Shown here in pieces: positions 1-8,033 of a DNA stretch of 24,554 bases. The notes beneath the pieces were generated by a model. That model had not been told where the DNA came from, made no database searches, and saw only the letters and a list, made by a program, of their open reading frames with translations. The translations under genes and the position numbers were made by a program. Location: NCBI GenBank assembly GCA_035517695.1, contig DATIYI010000416.1, positions 1-24,554 of the forward strand, given 5' to 3'. Source of the DNA: DATFVJ01 sp035517695 (GTDB lineage Bacteria; Actinomycetota; Actinomycetes; Streptosporangiales; Streptosporangiaceae). The first letter of the stretch is position 1, and every line of letters starts with the position of its first letter.

Positions 1-2
1 TC

Positions 3-212
3 TGCTCCAACTCACGCACCCACGCGGCGATGGGCGAGGACATGGACGTGAACTGTGGAGTGATCGCGGACGGCGAGGCCAGCGTGTCCGACGTTGGCCG
101 GAAGATCTTCGATCGGGTTCTCGCGGTGGCCTCGGGTCGTGCCACAGCCAGTGAGCTTCTCGGCTTCGGAGACGAGGAGTTCACCCCGTGGCAGCTGGGC
201 GTGGTGATGTGA
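3..212 (+). CDS. Altronate/galactarate dehydratase (UxaA family), 3' end only
   Basis: The reading frame is open from the window edge (frame starting at base 3) to a TGA at 210-212, giving the last 69 residues of a longer protein. The segment begins CSNSRT and continues through GEDMDVNCG, then an amphipathic stretch (GRKIFDRVLAVASG), and closes with EFTPWQLGVVM. This matches the C-terminal end of UxaA/GarD-type hydro-lyases, whose typical ending is 'DMDINCG...GxxIFExxLRVASGE...FVPWQIGAVM' (family knowledge recalled, not searched). These enzymes dehydrate D-altronate (or galactarate) to 2-keto-3-deoxy acids in the cytoplasm. The next gene, 94 bp downstream on the same strand, is a mannitol-dehydrogenase-family oxidoreductase. 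The usual pathway order is uronate, then hexonate, then KDG, so the two fit a hexuronate-catabolic operon. The N-terminus lies outside the window. Confidence 0.8.
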   Translation, partial: CSNSRTHAAMGEDMDVNCGVIADGEASVSDVGRKIFDRVLAVASGRATASELLGFGDEEFTPWQLGVVM

Positions 213-306
213 GCACCAAAGCCGTGCCGCCGCATCGTCGAGCGACGGTCCTGCCCAGCCGATTCAGCACCCAACAAGAACGTGTCCCGGCAGGACCGGC
301 AGTCCC

Positions 307-1893
307 GTGACAGACCGGCTGCGGTACGCCACGCTCGGCAGGATCCCGCCGCACCTGCGCCCGGCCACCGATCCGCGCGGGCGCAAGGTCGCCGTCGTGC
401 ATCTGGGCGTCGGCGCGTTCCACCGCGCCCACCAGGCCGTCTACACCGAGGCGTGCGGCGACTGGGCTATCGCGGGATTCACCCAGCGCAGCGGTAGCGT
501 GGCCGACCAGCTTGTACCGCAGGATTGCCTCTACACCGTGCTTGTGCGTTCCGCCGATGAGGTGTGCCCGCAGGTTATCGGCGCGATCCGCGAGGTGGCT
601 TTCGCCGGGGCGGATCCGGCCGAGGTGGTCGCCAAGATTGCCGAACCCGCCGTCACCGTCGTCACGCTCACCGTCACGGAAAAGGGCTACCGGCATGATC
701 CCGCCAGTGGTCGCCTGCGGCTCGCCGACCCCGAGGTCGCCGCCGACCTGGCTGGACGGCCGCCGCGTACCGTGGTCGGCCAGCTTGCCGCGGGGCTTGC
801 CGCTCGCGCCGCGGCGGACGGCCCGCCGCTGACGATCGTGTGCTGCGACAATCTTCCTTCCAACGGCAGCACGCTGCGCGGCCTGGTCGAGCAGTACCTG
901 GCGCATTACGCGGGGATCGCCAGTGCGGGGATCGCCAGTGCGGGGACCGCCGGCGCCGTGAACACCGGTGCCAGGAACGTCGGTGCCAGGAACGTCGGTG
1001 CCAGGAACATCGGCGCCGCACGGAATGCCATCGCCGGCTGGATGGCCGCGGCGGCGCGGTTTCCCGCCACGATGGTCGACCGCATCGTCCCCGCCGCCAC
1101 GGAAGCCGATCGCGCCGACGCCGCTGCGCTGCTGGGGGTGCGGGACGAGGGGACGGTCGTGGCGGAGCCCGACTCGCACTGGGTCATCGAGGATGACTTC
1201 GCCGGGCCCCGGCCGCGGTGGGAACGGGCAGGCGCGCTGCTCGTGCCCGACGTCGCACCTTACGAGATCATGAAGCTCCGCGTCGTCAACGGCGCGCACT
1301 CCGCGCTCGCCTACCTGGGCGGCCTGGCCGGATACGAGTACATCGCCGCCGCGGCGGCGGACCCCGAGCTGGCCAGCTACGTTCTGCGGCTGCTCGGCGA
1401 GGACGTGGCGCCCACGCTTGATCCCCCCGCGGGGACCGATCTGGCCGCGTATCAGGCGCAGCAGTTGCCGCGCTTCGCCAACCCCGCGTTGCGCCACAAG
1501 ACCGCGCAAGTAGCCATGGACGGCAGCCAGAAGCTGCCGCAGCGGCTGCTCGGCACCATCAGGGACCGTTACCGCGCCGGGGCCGAGCCGATCTGGGCAT
1601 CGCTGGCGGTGGCGGCCTGGATGCGGCACGTCGCAACGGGTAGGAGCGACGATGGGCGCTCGTTCGCTGTCGACGACCCGTTGGCCGGGATTTTTACCGA
1701 ACGGCTGCGCGGTGTGTCACGCGCCAAGGACGTGGCGGCCGCCCTGCTCCATGTGCGCGAGGTATTCGGTGATCTCGGCGCGAACGCGGGGTTCGAGGAT
1801 CTGCTCACAGCTCACCTGTACCGCCTCACCCGGGGCGGCGTGCGCCAGACCGTCCGATCGCTGCTCATGGACTGCGGCCGACGGCCCGGCTGA
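307..1893 (+). CDS. Mannitol dehydrogenase family oxidoreductase (fructuronate reductase-like)
   Basis: This 528-residue protein has the size and architecture of polyol-specific long-chain dehydrogenases. An N-terminal NAD(P)-binding segment carries HLGVGAFHRAHQAVYTE (about residues 32-48). The C-terminal substrate domain carries the family catalytic signature KLRVVNGAH, with Lys323, Asn328 and His331. MVDRIVP and DNLPSNG are further family motifs. Members reduce fructuronate/tagaturonate or oxidise mannitol. Because an altronate dehydratase lies immediately upstream, I favour a hexuronate reductase (UxuB/UxaB type), but substrate cannot be read from sequence. The start is GTG at 307, with only weak Shine-Dalgarno similarity. 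A low-complexity insertion of about 40 residues (roughly 201-240) between DNLPSNG...YLAHY and the conserved WMAAAARFPATMVDR segment is made of pentapeptide repeats. Homologues normally have a short linker here. Confidence 0.85.
   Translation: MTDRLRYATLGRIPPHLRPATDPRGRKVAVVHLGVGAFHRAHQAVYTEACGDWAIAGFTQRSGSVADQLVPQDCLYTVLVRSADEVCPQVIGAIREVAFAGADPAEVVAKIAEPAVTVVTLTVTEKGYRHDPASGRLRLADPEVAADLAGRPPRTVVGQLAAGLAARAAADGPPLTIVCCDNLPSNGSTLRGLVEQYLAHYAGIASAGIASAGTAGAVNTGARNVGARNVGARNIGAARNAIAGWMAAAARFPATMVDRIVPAATEADRADAAALLGVRDEGTVVAEPDSHWVIEDDFAGPRPRWERAGALLVPDVAPYEIMKLRVVNGAHSALAYLGGLAGYEYIAAAAADPELASYVLRLLGEDVAPTLDPPAGTDLAAYQAQQLPRFANPALRHKTAQVAMDGSQKLPQRLLGTIRDRYRAGAEPIWASLAVAAWMRHVATGRSDDGRSFAVDDPLAGIFTERLRGVSRAKDVAAALLHVREVFGDLGANAGFEDLLTAHLYRLTRGGVRQTVRSLLMDCGRRPG
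911..1010 (+). repeat. Two adjacent in-frame 15-bp tandem arrays inside the dehydrogenase gene
   Basis: CGGGGATCGCCAGTG occurs at 911-925 and 926-940, with a degenerate third copy at 941-955. After 10 bases, CGGTGCCAGGAACGT occurs at 966-980 and 981-995, with a one-base variant at 996-1010. Both units are 15 bp, so they add pentapeptides (AGIAS and GARNV types) without shifting the frame. Near-identity at the DNA level points to recent slippage rather than ancient protein-level repetition. Confidence 0.95.
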
Positions 1894-1987
1894 GCATCGC
1901 AGGTTTCCCCGTCCGAGGAGGCGCCGCGCTACGCTGACGCCCGGTTGCTGGCGTCGATGTGTCAGTCCTGTCAGGTAAAAAGCGAAC

Positions 1988-2194
1988 GTGAAGCCGATGA
2001 GTAAGCGCCGCTTCGTCAAGGCGCTGCGTGCCCACGATTGCGTCAAAGCATACGAACAGGGTATCCATGAGAAGTGGCAATGCCCATGTGGCAAGCACAC
2101 GACTGCGGTTCCGCGGCACAACGAGATTAGCCCGGGCGTGATCCGCAACATCTGTGCGGATCTCTCCTGTCTACCGAAGGGATGGCTCCAGTGA
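1988..2194 (+). CDS. HicA-type toxin (small dsRBD-fold mRNA interferase)
   Basis: This 68-residue basic protein contains KRRFVKALRAHDC, then GIHEKWQCPCGKH, VPRHNEISPGVIRNI and the ending CLPKGWLQ. It resembles the short actinobacterial HicA-like toxins: an N-terminal helix with 'KxRxxxKxLxxxGC', a catalytic His in a Gly-x-His context (here QGIHEKW), and 'VPRHxEISPGxxRxI' in the last third. HicA toxins cleave mRNA and tmRNA when not neutralised by HicB. Start choice is uncertain between GTG 1988 and ATG 1997; both lie ahead of SKRRFVKAL, and neither has a strong ribosome-binding site. The downstream gene starts within about 30 bp of the stop, consistent with a toxin-first hicAB operon. The paired Cys residues in CPCGKH are typical of the actinobacterial subgroup as I recall it. 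Confidence 0.7.
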   Translation: MKPMSKRRFVKALRAHDCVKAYEQGIHEKWQCPCGKHTTAVPRHNEISPGVIRNICADLSCLPKGWLQ

Positions 2195-2220
2195 GTACGC
2201 CCCCCGGGGAGGTGGCTTGC

Positions 2221-2511
2221 ATGACCTACACGGCGATTTGCGCGCGCGCTGGGCGTTGGTGGGAGATCACCGTTCCCGAGCTTGAATCTGGTCGCGTCAC
2301 CCAGGTCCGCAGCCTCGATGACGCAGAGAGCACCGCGAAAGACCTCGTTGCCCTCATGACCGGTGCCGACCCTGGCTGCATATTGGTCAACGTGCAGGTT
2401 CCCGCAAGCACCCGGGATAGCCATTCGGGCCGTGCCCTTTTTGCTACCGCCTTCGTCGCCGCGGCAATTGCCGCGATTGGCGCGTTTCGACGGGTCCTGC
2501 AAGGCAGGTAA
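2221..2511 (+). CDS. HicB-like antitoxin with a hydrophobic C-terminal segment
   Basis: The frame is open from ATG 2182, but I place the start at ATG 2221. A GGGGAGGTGG ribosome-binding site lies just upstream of it, and MTYTAICARAGRWWEI is how small HicB-like antitoxins begin. That gives 96 residues. Residues 1-60 look like the partial RNase-H fold of HicB (RWWEITVPELESG... QVRSLDDAESTAKDLVALM). Instead of a ribbon-helix-helix or HTH DNA-binding domain, the last ~27 residues contain a stretch of about 17 hydrophobic residues (LFATAFVAAAIAAIGAF) flanked by Arg, which resembles a single transmembrane helix. The partner is the HicA-like gene ending at 2194. Assignment as HicB rests on context plus the N-terminal pattern; the tail is unexplained. 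Confidence 0.6.
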   Translation: MTYTAICARAGRWWEITVPELESGRVTQVRSLDDAESTAKDLVALMTGADPGCILVNVQVPASTRDSHSGRALFATAFVAAAIAAIGAFRRVLQGR

Positions 2512-2541
2512 GTCGTAATTATCTGAGCCGAACCATCGGCG

Positions 2542-3234
2542 TCAGGATTCTGGTTGGTAGCGGTAACCCATGCCGGGTTCGGTGAGCAGGTAGCGCGGCC
2601 GGGACGGATCCGGTTCGAGTTTGCGCCTTAGCTGCGCCATGTACAGGCGGAGATTGCCTGCTGCGTCGGCGTAGCCAGGGCCCCACACCTCGGTGAGCAG
2701 CTGGCGCTGGCTGAGCAGTTTTCCCGGGTGCCGGAGCAGCACCTCGATCAGGTGCCATTCGGTCGGGGTGAGCCGCACATCGCTGATGGTGCCGTTCACC
2801 GAGCGGGTGACCCGCCGCGCGGCCAGGTCCACCGTCGCGGTGCCGAACGTCACCCTTGGCGCGGCCTCGTGCGGCTGGACGCGACGGGTGACGGCCCGCA
2901 TCCTGGCGAGCAGTTCGTCCATGCCAAACGGTTTCGTCACGTAGTCGTCCGCGCCGGCGTCGAGCGCGTCCACCTTGTCGGTGGCGTCGGACCGGCCGGA
3001 AAGCACGATGATCGGTGCGTCGGTCCAGCCACGGAGTCCCGCGATCACCTCGACACCTTCCAGGTCGGGCAGGCCGAGGTCGAGCAGGACCACATCGGGC
3101 GGGTGGCTGGCGGCGGCGCGCAGCGCCTCGGTGCCGGTCGCGGCGGTCAGCACGTCGAACTGCCGTGCCCGCAGGTTGATCCGCAAGGCGCGGACGATCT
3201 GCGCTTCGTCGTCCACTACAAGCACGCGCGTCAT
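2542..3234 (-). CDS. kdpE: KdpE response regulator, copy 1
   Basis: This 230-residue OmpR/PhoB-family regulator has a receiver domain at 1-120, with the acidic pair Asp8/Asp9, phospho-acceptor Asp52 (in LLDLGLPD), the Ser79 switch residue (IVLSGR) and conserved Lys101 (VTKPF). A winged-helix DNA-binding domain follows at about 130-230 (RLTPTEWHLIEVLLRHPGK, QLLTEVWG, RRKLEPDPSRPRYLLTEPGMGYRY). The ending is highly characteristic of KdpE. It would be phosphorylated by KdpD and activate high-affinity potassium uptake genes. Its ATG overlaps the stop of kdpD1 by four bases (ATGA), so the two are translationally coupled. It is the last gene of the leftward kimA-like/kdpD1/kdpE1 arm. Unlike copy 2 it has a normal short loop before the winged helix. 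Confidence 0.95.
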   Translation of the reverse strand: MTRVLVVDDEAQIVRALRINLRARQFDVLTAATGTEALRAAASHPPDVVLLDLGLPDLEGVEVIAGLRGWTDAPIIVLSGRSDATDKVDALDAGADDYVTKPFGMDELLARMRAVTRRVQPHEAAPRVTFGTATVDLAARRVTRSVNGTISDVRLTPTEWHLIEVLLRHPGKLLSQRQLLTEVWGPGYADAAGNLRLYMAQLRRKLEPDPSRPRYLLTEPGMGYRYQPES

Positions 3235-5966
3235 GCCTGCTCCTGCTGCTCAGACGCGCCCGCGGCCTTCCGGCCGACTGTAGCGTCTGTGCCCGCTGTG
3301 CTTGTTGTGCCCGCTGTGCTTGTTGTGCCCGCTGTGCTTGTCGTGTCCGCTGTGCTTGTGTCCGCTGGGCTTGTGTCCGCTGTGCTTGTTAGGGCGGGTG
3401 TGCTTGTTAGGGTGGCTGTGCTTGCGCCCGGTGTGCTGGTACTGCTCACGGGTAGCGAGACCGTCATGGTCAGGCCGCCGCCGGGAGTGTCCTCCGGCGT
3501 GAGCGTGCCGTGCATGGCCTCGGTGAGACCGCGCGAAAGCGCCAGCCCGAGTCCGGCGCCCGTGGGGCTCTCGGCACCGTTGAGGCGCTGGAAAGGCGCG
3601 AACATCCGGTCGCGGTCGGCTTGCGGAATGCCGGGCCCGCGGTCGATCACCCGTAGCTCCACCCGGTCGCCGAGGGCGCTCGCGGTCACCGTCGGGGGCG
3701 CACCGGCGGGGGAGTAGCGGATGGCGTTGGTCAGCAGGTTCACCACCACCCGTTCGAGCAGGGCCGGGTCTGCGAGGACAAGCGGCAGCCCGAACGAGAC
3801 GACCAGCCTGATGCCCCGGGCCTCCCGCCCGAGGTCGGCCAGGGCGTGCGCCACGATCTCCTCGAGGCTGGTCGGCACATTCCGCATCGACAGCGCCCCG
3901 GCTTGCAGTCGGCTCATGTCAAGCAGGTTGTCCACGAGCCTGTTGAGCTGATCAAGCGACTCGTCGGCGCTCGCAAGCAGTTCGGCAGACTCGTCGGGCG
4001 ACCAGATGACGTCGCTGCTTCGCAGGCTAGTGACAGCGGCCTTGGCGGCAGCGAGCGGGCTCCGCAGGTCGTGACTGACCGTTGCCAGCAGTGCCGTGCG
4101 CAACTTGTCTGCCTCCGCGATGGGTTTGGCGGCTTCCGCGGCCTCGGTGAGCCTGTGCTGCTCGAAAGCGGCCGCGGCGTGCGCCGCGAAGGCGCCGAGC
4201 ACTCGCCTGTCCTCGGCCGGCAGTGGGCGCCCGCGCAGCGCAAGGCAGAACTCGTCGCCGACGGGCACGTCCACGTCGGCGTCCTCGGGCCGCGACGCCG
4301 GCTCGGCGCCCGCCGAAGCGGTGACGTTCCAGGTGCAGGCGGGGCCGCGCGGGGTGCCCGCGGCGGCGCCGTCCGACCGCTCGAGCAGGCTGGCCGACCT
4401 CATCGCGAAAGCCTCGCGGACCCGCTCGAGCATCGCGTCCACACTGGCCTCGCCACGCATGACGGTACCGGCCAGCGTTGCGAGGGTCTGGGATTCCGCG
4501 CTTGCCCGGGCCGCCTGCCTGGTGCGCCGCGCGGCGAGGTCGACCACGGAGCTGACCGCCGCGGCGACCACGATGAAGACGCCAAGGGCCAGGGCGTCGT
4601 TCGGGTCGGCGATGTTCAACGTGTGCAGCGGCGGGACAAGGAAGTAGTTGATCAGCAGCGAGGCCGCGATGGCCGCGCACAGCGCAGGATACAGTCCGCC
4701 GACAAGGGCCACCACGACCACGACGACGAGGAAGCACAGCACGTCGCTGACCAGGTTGAGGCTGCCGCGCGCGTTCGTGAGCAGCAAGGTGAGCAGCGGC
4801 AGGGCCACGGCGGCAATGGCGAAGCCGTAGACCCTCCGATGCGGGCTCAGCGAGCCGTGCATGTGGGCCCGCCGGCGCCTGCGGCCCATGTGCGGGTGGG
4901 TGACGATGTGCACGTCGATGTCGCCGGACCCGTGGATCGTCCGTGAGCCGATTCCGGGCCCGCTGAGCATCGCGGCCAGCCATGACCGTCTGCTCGCCCC
5001 GAGCACGAGCTGGGTCGCGTTCTCCGCTTGGGCGAACGTCAGCAGGGCCGTCGGGACGTCGTCGCCGATCACCTGGTGGTAGGAGCCGCCGAGGGACTCC
5101 ACCAGGCGGCGCTGGGCCGCGAGCGCCGCAGGGTTCGCGCCGGTCAGGCCGTCGGATTTGGTCACGTGCAGGGCGAGCAGGTCGCCGCCGGCCGTGCGGC
5201 CGGCGATGCGCGCCGCCCTCCTGATCAATGTGTCGCCCTCGGGGCCACCTGTGAGGGCGACGACTACTCGTTCACGGGCCTCCCAGGTGGGGCCGATGTC
5301 GTGGTCGGCCCGGTATTTGAGCAGTCCTTCCTCGACCCGGTCGGCCACCCACAGCAGCGCGAGCTCGCGCAGCGCGGTAAGGTTGCCGACCCGGAAGTAG
5401 TTGGATAGCGCGGCGTCGACCTTCTCTGGCGCGTAGACGTTGCCGTGCGCCATCCGCCGCCGCAACGCCTCAGGTGCCATGTCCACGTCCTCGATCTGGT
5501 CCGCGGCGCGGACGACAGAATCGGGCACGGTCTCCCGCTGCGGCACCCCGGTGATCTTCTCCACGACGTCGTTGAGCGACTCCAGGTGCTGGATGTTCAC
5601 CGTGGAGATCACATCGATGCCGGCCGCGAGCAATTCCTCCACGTCCTGCCAGCGCTTGGCGTTACGCGAGCCTGGGACGTTTGTATGGGCGAGTTCGTCG
5701 ACGAGCGCGACATGTGGTTTCCTCGCCAGCAGCGCGTCGATATCCATCTCCTCGAACGTGGCGCCCCGGTAGCTCATCACGCGGCGAGGCACGATTTCGA
5801 GGCCTTCGAGGAGTTGCGCCGTCAGCGGCCGGTTGTAGGTCTCGACGAACCCCGCCACCACGTCGGTGCCGCGCTCAATCCGCCGGTGTCCCTCGCCGAG
5901 CATCGCGTAGGTCTTGCCAACTCCGGGCGCCGCCCCGAGATAGATGCGCAGCTGGCCGCGTTTCAT
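3231..5966 (-). CDS. kdpD: KdpD osmosensitive K+ channel/transport sensor histidine kinase, copy 1
   Basis: This 911-residue membrane kinase runs in KdpD order. The N-terminal KdpD domain has Walker A GAAPGVGKT at 11-19 and the DELAHTNVPGSRN segment. A Usp-like domain spans about 235-360. The DUF4118 four-helix membrane block spans about 373-485, GAF about 496-612, and HisKA carries phospho-acceptor His632 in ATVSHDLRSPL. The HATPase domain has N box NLLTNAIRYSP, DRGPGIP and GAGLGLALSRGL. Classical KdpD proteins are about 840-900 residues. The excess here is a Thr/Ser/Ala tail from about residue 843, built of repeats. The sensor responds to low K+/turgor and phosphorylates KdpE. It starts at ATG 5966, lies 159 bp downstream of the KimA-like gene on the same strand, and overlaps kdpE1. 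Confidence 0.96.
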   Translation of the reverse strand: MKRGQLRIYLGAAPGVGKTYAMLGEGHRRIERGTDVVAGFVETYNRPLTAQLLEGLEIVPRRVMSYRGATFEEMDIDALLARKPHVALVDELAHTNVPGSRNAKRWQDVEELLAAGIDVISTVNIQHLESLNDVVEKITGVPQRETVPDSVVRAADQIEDVDMAPEALRRRMAHGNVYAPEKVDAALSNYFRVGNLTALRELALLWVADRVEEGLLKYRADHDIGPTWEARERVVVALTGGPEGDTLIRRAARIAGRTAGGDLLALHVTKSDGLTGANPAALAAQRRLVESLGGSYHQVIGDDVPTALLTFAQAENATQLVLGASRRSWLAAMLSGPGIGSRTIHGSGDIDVHIVTHPHMGRRRRRAHMHGSLSPHRRVYGFAIAAVALPLLTLLLTNARGSLNLVSDVLCFLVVVVVVALVGGLYPALCAAIAASLLINYFLVPPLHTLNIADPNDALALGVFIVVAAAVSSVVDLAARRTRQAARASAESQTLATLAGTVMRGEASVDAMLERVREAFAMRSASLLERSDGAAAGTPRGPACTWNVTASAGAEPASRPEDADVDVPVGDEFCLALRGRPLPAEDRRVLGAFAAHAAAAFEQHRLTEAAEAAKPIAEADKLRTALLATVSHDLRSPLAAAKAAVTSLRSSDVIWSPDESAELLASADESLDQLNRLVDNLLDMSRLQAGALSMRNVPTSLEEIVAHALADLGREARGIRLVVSFGLPLVLADPALLERVVVNLLTNAIRYSPAGAPPTVTASALGDRVELRVIDRGPGIPQADRDRMFAPFQRLNGAESPTGAGLGLALSRGLTEAMHGTLTPEDTPGGGLTMTVSLPVSSTSTPGASTATLTSTPALTSTADTSPADTSTADTTSTAGTTSTAGTTSTAGTDATVGRKAAGASEQQEQA
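3289..3423. repeat. 18-bp and 15-bp tandem repeats encoding the KdpD1 C-terminal tail
   Basis: On the + strand, GTGCCCGCTGTGCTTGTT repeats three times (3289-3306, 3307-3324, 3325-3342, the last with one change). Next come three 15-bp units of type GTGTCCGCTGTGCTT (3343-3387), then two 18-bp variants beginning GTTAGGG (3388-3423). Read on the minus strand they encode TTSTAG/TADTS-type hexa- and pentapeptides. All units are multiples of three, so expansion keeps the frame. The array lies between the ATP-binding domain and the short end TVGRKAAGASEQQEQA. Confidence 0.95.
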
Positions 5967-6125
5967 GCCTCAAGCATGCCCGATTCATGGCAGCGGAGCG
6001 CCATTCACGCCAGCGGGCGCGACTCATCCCGCCGGGCGCGCGGTCTGGGCGGCTTGTCAGCGGACCTGGCGGGCGGCCGAGCCGAGGACCGCGGAAACCG
6101 CGAGGTTGCCGAGTGGACGCGACGG

Positions 6126-8033
6126 TTACTTGGGCGGGCCGGCGTCCGCTCCCGCGACCTCCCAGGTATTCAGCCGGAACCGCAGCCTGCAGATCACCAC
6201 ATTGCTCGTGCCGCGCCTGATCGCCCGGTCAAGCACCCTGCCGCGCTGGTTGTGCATGATCCACTGCCAGGGCCGGGCGGGCTGCACCTCCGGGATCAGC
6301 ACGACGAGCCGGTGATAGCGCTCCTGGTGCTCGAGCTGCTTGAGATAGTCGACGATGGGCGCGGCGAGAGACCTGCGCCGTGAATTCAGCGTGACCAGCT
6401 GGATGTCCGGCTGCCAGCTGTTCCACCGCTCGCGGAACTGGGCGTGCGACGCCATCTCCTCGGGATCGGCGTAGCAGACGGTGACGGCGACCACATCCTC
6501 GCCGAGTGAGAGGGCGGCCGAGATCCCCTCTCCGGTGAGCCGTGACATCCCCGCGACAGGGACGACGACCAAGGAGCGCTGCCGTTGCGGCGGTGGCGGT
6601 TGCTCGCCGAGCCCGAGCTGCACGCCGATGCGGTCGTAGGCGTGGTGGATGCGCAGGAAGAGCAGCACAAGCGCGGGGATCGTGACGACGACCAGCCAGC
6701 CGCCCTCGGTGAACTTGCTGACAAGCTCGATGACGATGGCGGCCCCCGACGCGACGGCACCCACGCCGTTGATGACCGCGCGCCCCTGCCAGCCCGGGCC
6801 GTGATCGGCGCGCCAGTGCCTGACCATGCCGAACTGGGAAAGGGTGAAGCCGACGAACACGCCGATCGCGAACACCGGCACGAGCGCCTGGGTGTCGCCG
6901 CGGGCGACCACGAGCAGGATCGCCGCGAGCAGCGCGAGCACGCCGACGCCGTAGCGGTGCACCTGCCGGTCGGCTCGCAGGAAGAACAGGTGCGGCAGGA
7001 AGTTGTCCCTGGCGAGCAGGCTCAACAGGACCGGCATGCCGCCGAACGAGGTGTTTGCGGCCAAGGCGAGGAGCACCAGCGTGGTGAGCTGCACGACGTA
7101 GAAGATGATGTTGTGGCCGACCGACGCGTCGGTGAGCTGAGCGAGGACCGTTTCGCCTGGCACCGGGCCGACGTGGAACTTGCGGATCAGGATGGCCAGG
7201 CCGATCAGCATGACGCCGAGGACGACGCCAAGCATGACCTCGGTGCGCTGCGCCCCGCGCACCCGCGGCGCCCGGAACGCCGGGACCGCGTTCGCTATCG
7301 CCTCCACTCCGGTCAGCGCGGAGCAGCCCGAGGCGAACGCCTTGAGCAGCAGCAGCAGGCCGACCGTCTCGGTGGCTTGCTCCGTGACGTGCGCGGGCGG
7401 CACCGCCGGATGGCTGCGCACGATCCCGGCCACAATGACCACGCCGATGGCGGCGATGAACAAGATGGTCGGCCCGATGAAGACCCGGGCCGAGTCGGCG
7501 ACACCGCGCAGGTTGATCCCGGTGATGAGGGCGAGCGCCGCCAGGCACAGCCACACCCTGGCCCCGTAGAGGGAGGGGAACGCCGAGGTCAGGGCCGCGA
7601 TGCCGGCGGAGACCCCGACAGCGGCGTTGAGCACGTAGTCGATGATCAGCGAGGCGCCCGCGACCAGGCTCGGCTGCTGCCCGAGGTGCCTGCGCGCCAC
7701 CGCGTACGCGCCGCCGCCGCTGGGGAACGCGGCGATCACCTGCCGGTACGAGACGACAAGGATGGCCAGCAGCGCCACGATCGCCAAGGTCACCGGCAGC
7801 GTGTACTTGAGGGCGGCGGTGCCGGCAGCGGCCAGCACCACCACGATCGCCTCGGGACCGTAGGCGACCGACGACAGCGCGTCGAGGGACAGCGCGGCGA
7901 GCCCTTGCAGCGCGGTCAGCCGGGACTTTTCTTCCCCGTCGCCGCCTGCGCCTTTGCCGCCGCCGCCGTCGTCGTCGATGCTGGGGTCGCTGCCGGTTCC
8001 GGTCGCCCCGGTCTCGCCGTCGGCGCCCACCAT
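6126..8033 (-). CDS. KimA-like APC-superfamily potassium importer
   Basis: This 635-residue protein has about 12 hydrophobic segments (residues ~45-470) and a soluble C-terminal region (~485-620) with an alternating beta/alpha pattern, as in KimA-type Usp-like domains. The N-terminal signature ALSLDALSSVAYGPEAI, then SYRQVIAAFPSGGGAY, LLLLKAFASGCSALTGVEAIANAVPAF, LAANTSFGGMPVL and FAIGVFVGFTLSQFGM all parallel B. subtilis KimA (formerly YdaO) as I recall it, a K+/H+ importer inhibited by c-di-AMP. An acidic Gly/Asp-rich N-terminal extension of about 35 residues precedes the first helix. Context strongly supports a potassium role: it is divergent from kdpFABC and followed by kdpD1/kdpE1. A general amino-acid permease label is possible from family alone but less likely here. 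The start at ATG 8033 lacks a clear ribosome-binding site. Confidence 0.8.
   Translation of the reverse strand: MVGADGETGATGTGSDPSIDDDGGGGKGAGGDGEEKSRLTALQGLAALSLDALSSVAYGPEAIVVVLAAAGTAALKYTLPVTLAIVALLAILVVSYRQVIAAFPSGGGAYAVARRHLGQQPSLVAGASLIIDYVLNAAVGVSAGIAALTSAFPSLYGARVWLCLAALALITGINLRGVADSARVFIGPTILFIAAIGVVIVAGIVRSHPAVPPAHVTEQATETVGLLLLLKAFASGCSALTGVEAIANAVPAFRAPRVRGAQRTEVMLGVVLGVMLIGLAILIRKFHVGPVPGETVLAQLTDASVGHNIIFYVVQLTTLVLLALAANTSFGGMPVLLSLLARDNFLPHLFFLRADRQVHRYGVGVLALLAAILLVVARGDTQALVPVFAIGVFVGFTLSQFGMVRHWRADHGPGWQGRAVINGVGAVASGAAIVIELVSKFTEGGWLVVVTIPALVLLFLRIHHAYDRIGVQLGLGEQPPPPQRQRSLVVVPVAGMSRLTGEGISAALSLGEDVVAVTVCYADPEEMASHAQFRERWNSWQPDIQLVTLNSRRRSLAAPIVDYLKQLEHQERYHRLVVLIPEVQPARPWQWIMHNQRGRVLDRAIRRGTSNVVICRLRFRLNTWEVAGADAGPPK

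Noticed and set aside
1936..1955. Hairpin GACGCC...GGCGTC as terminator after the dehydrogenase
   Set aside because: Only six base pairs with an 8-base loop and no T-tract; such short stems are frequent by chance at this GC content.
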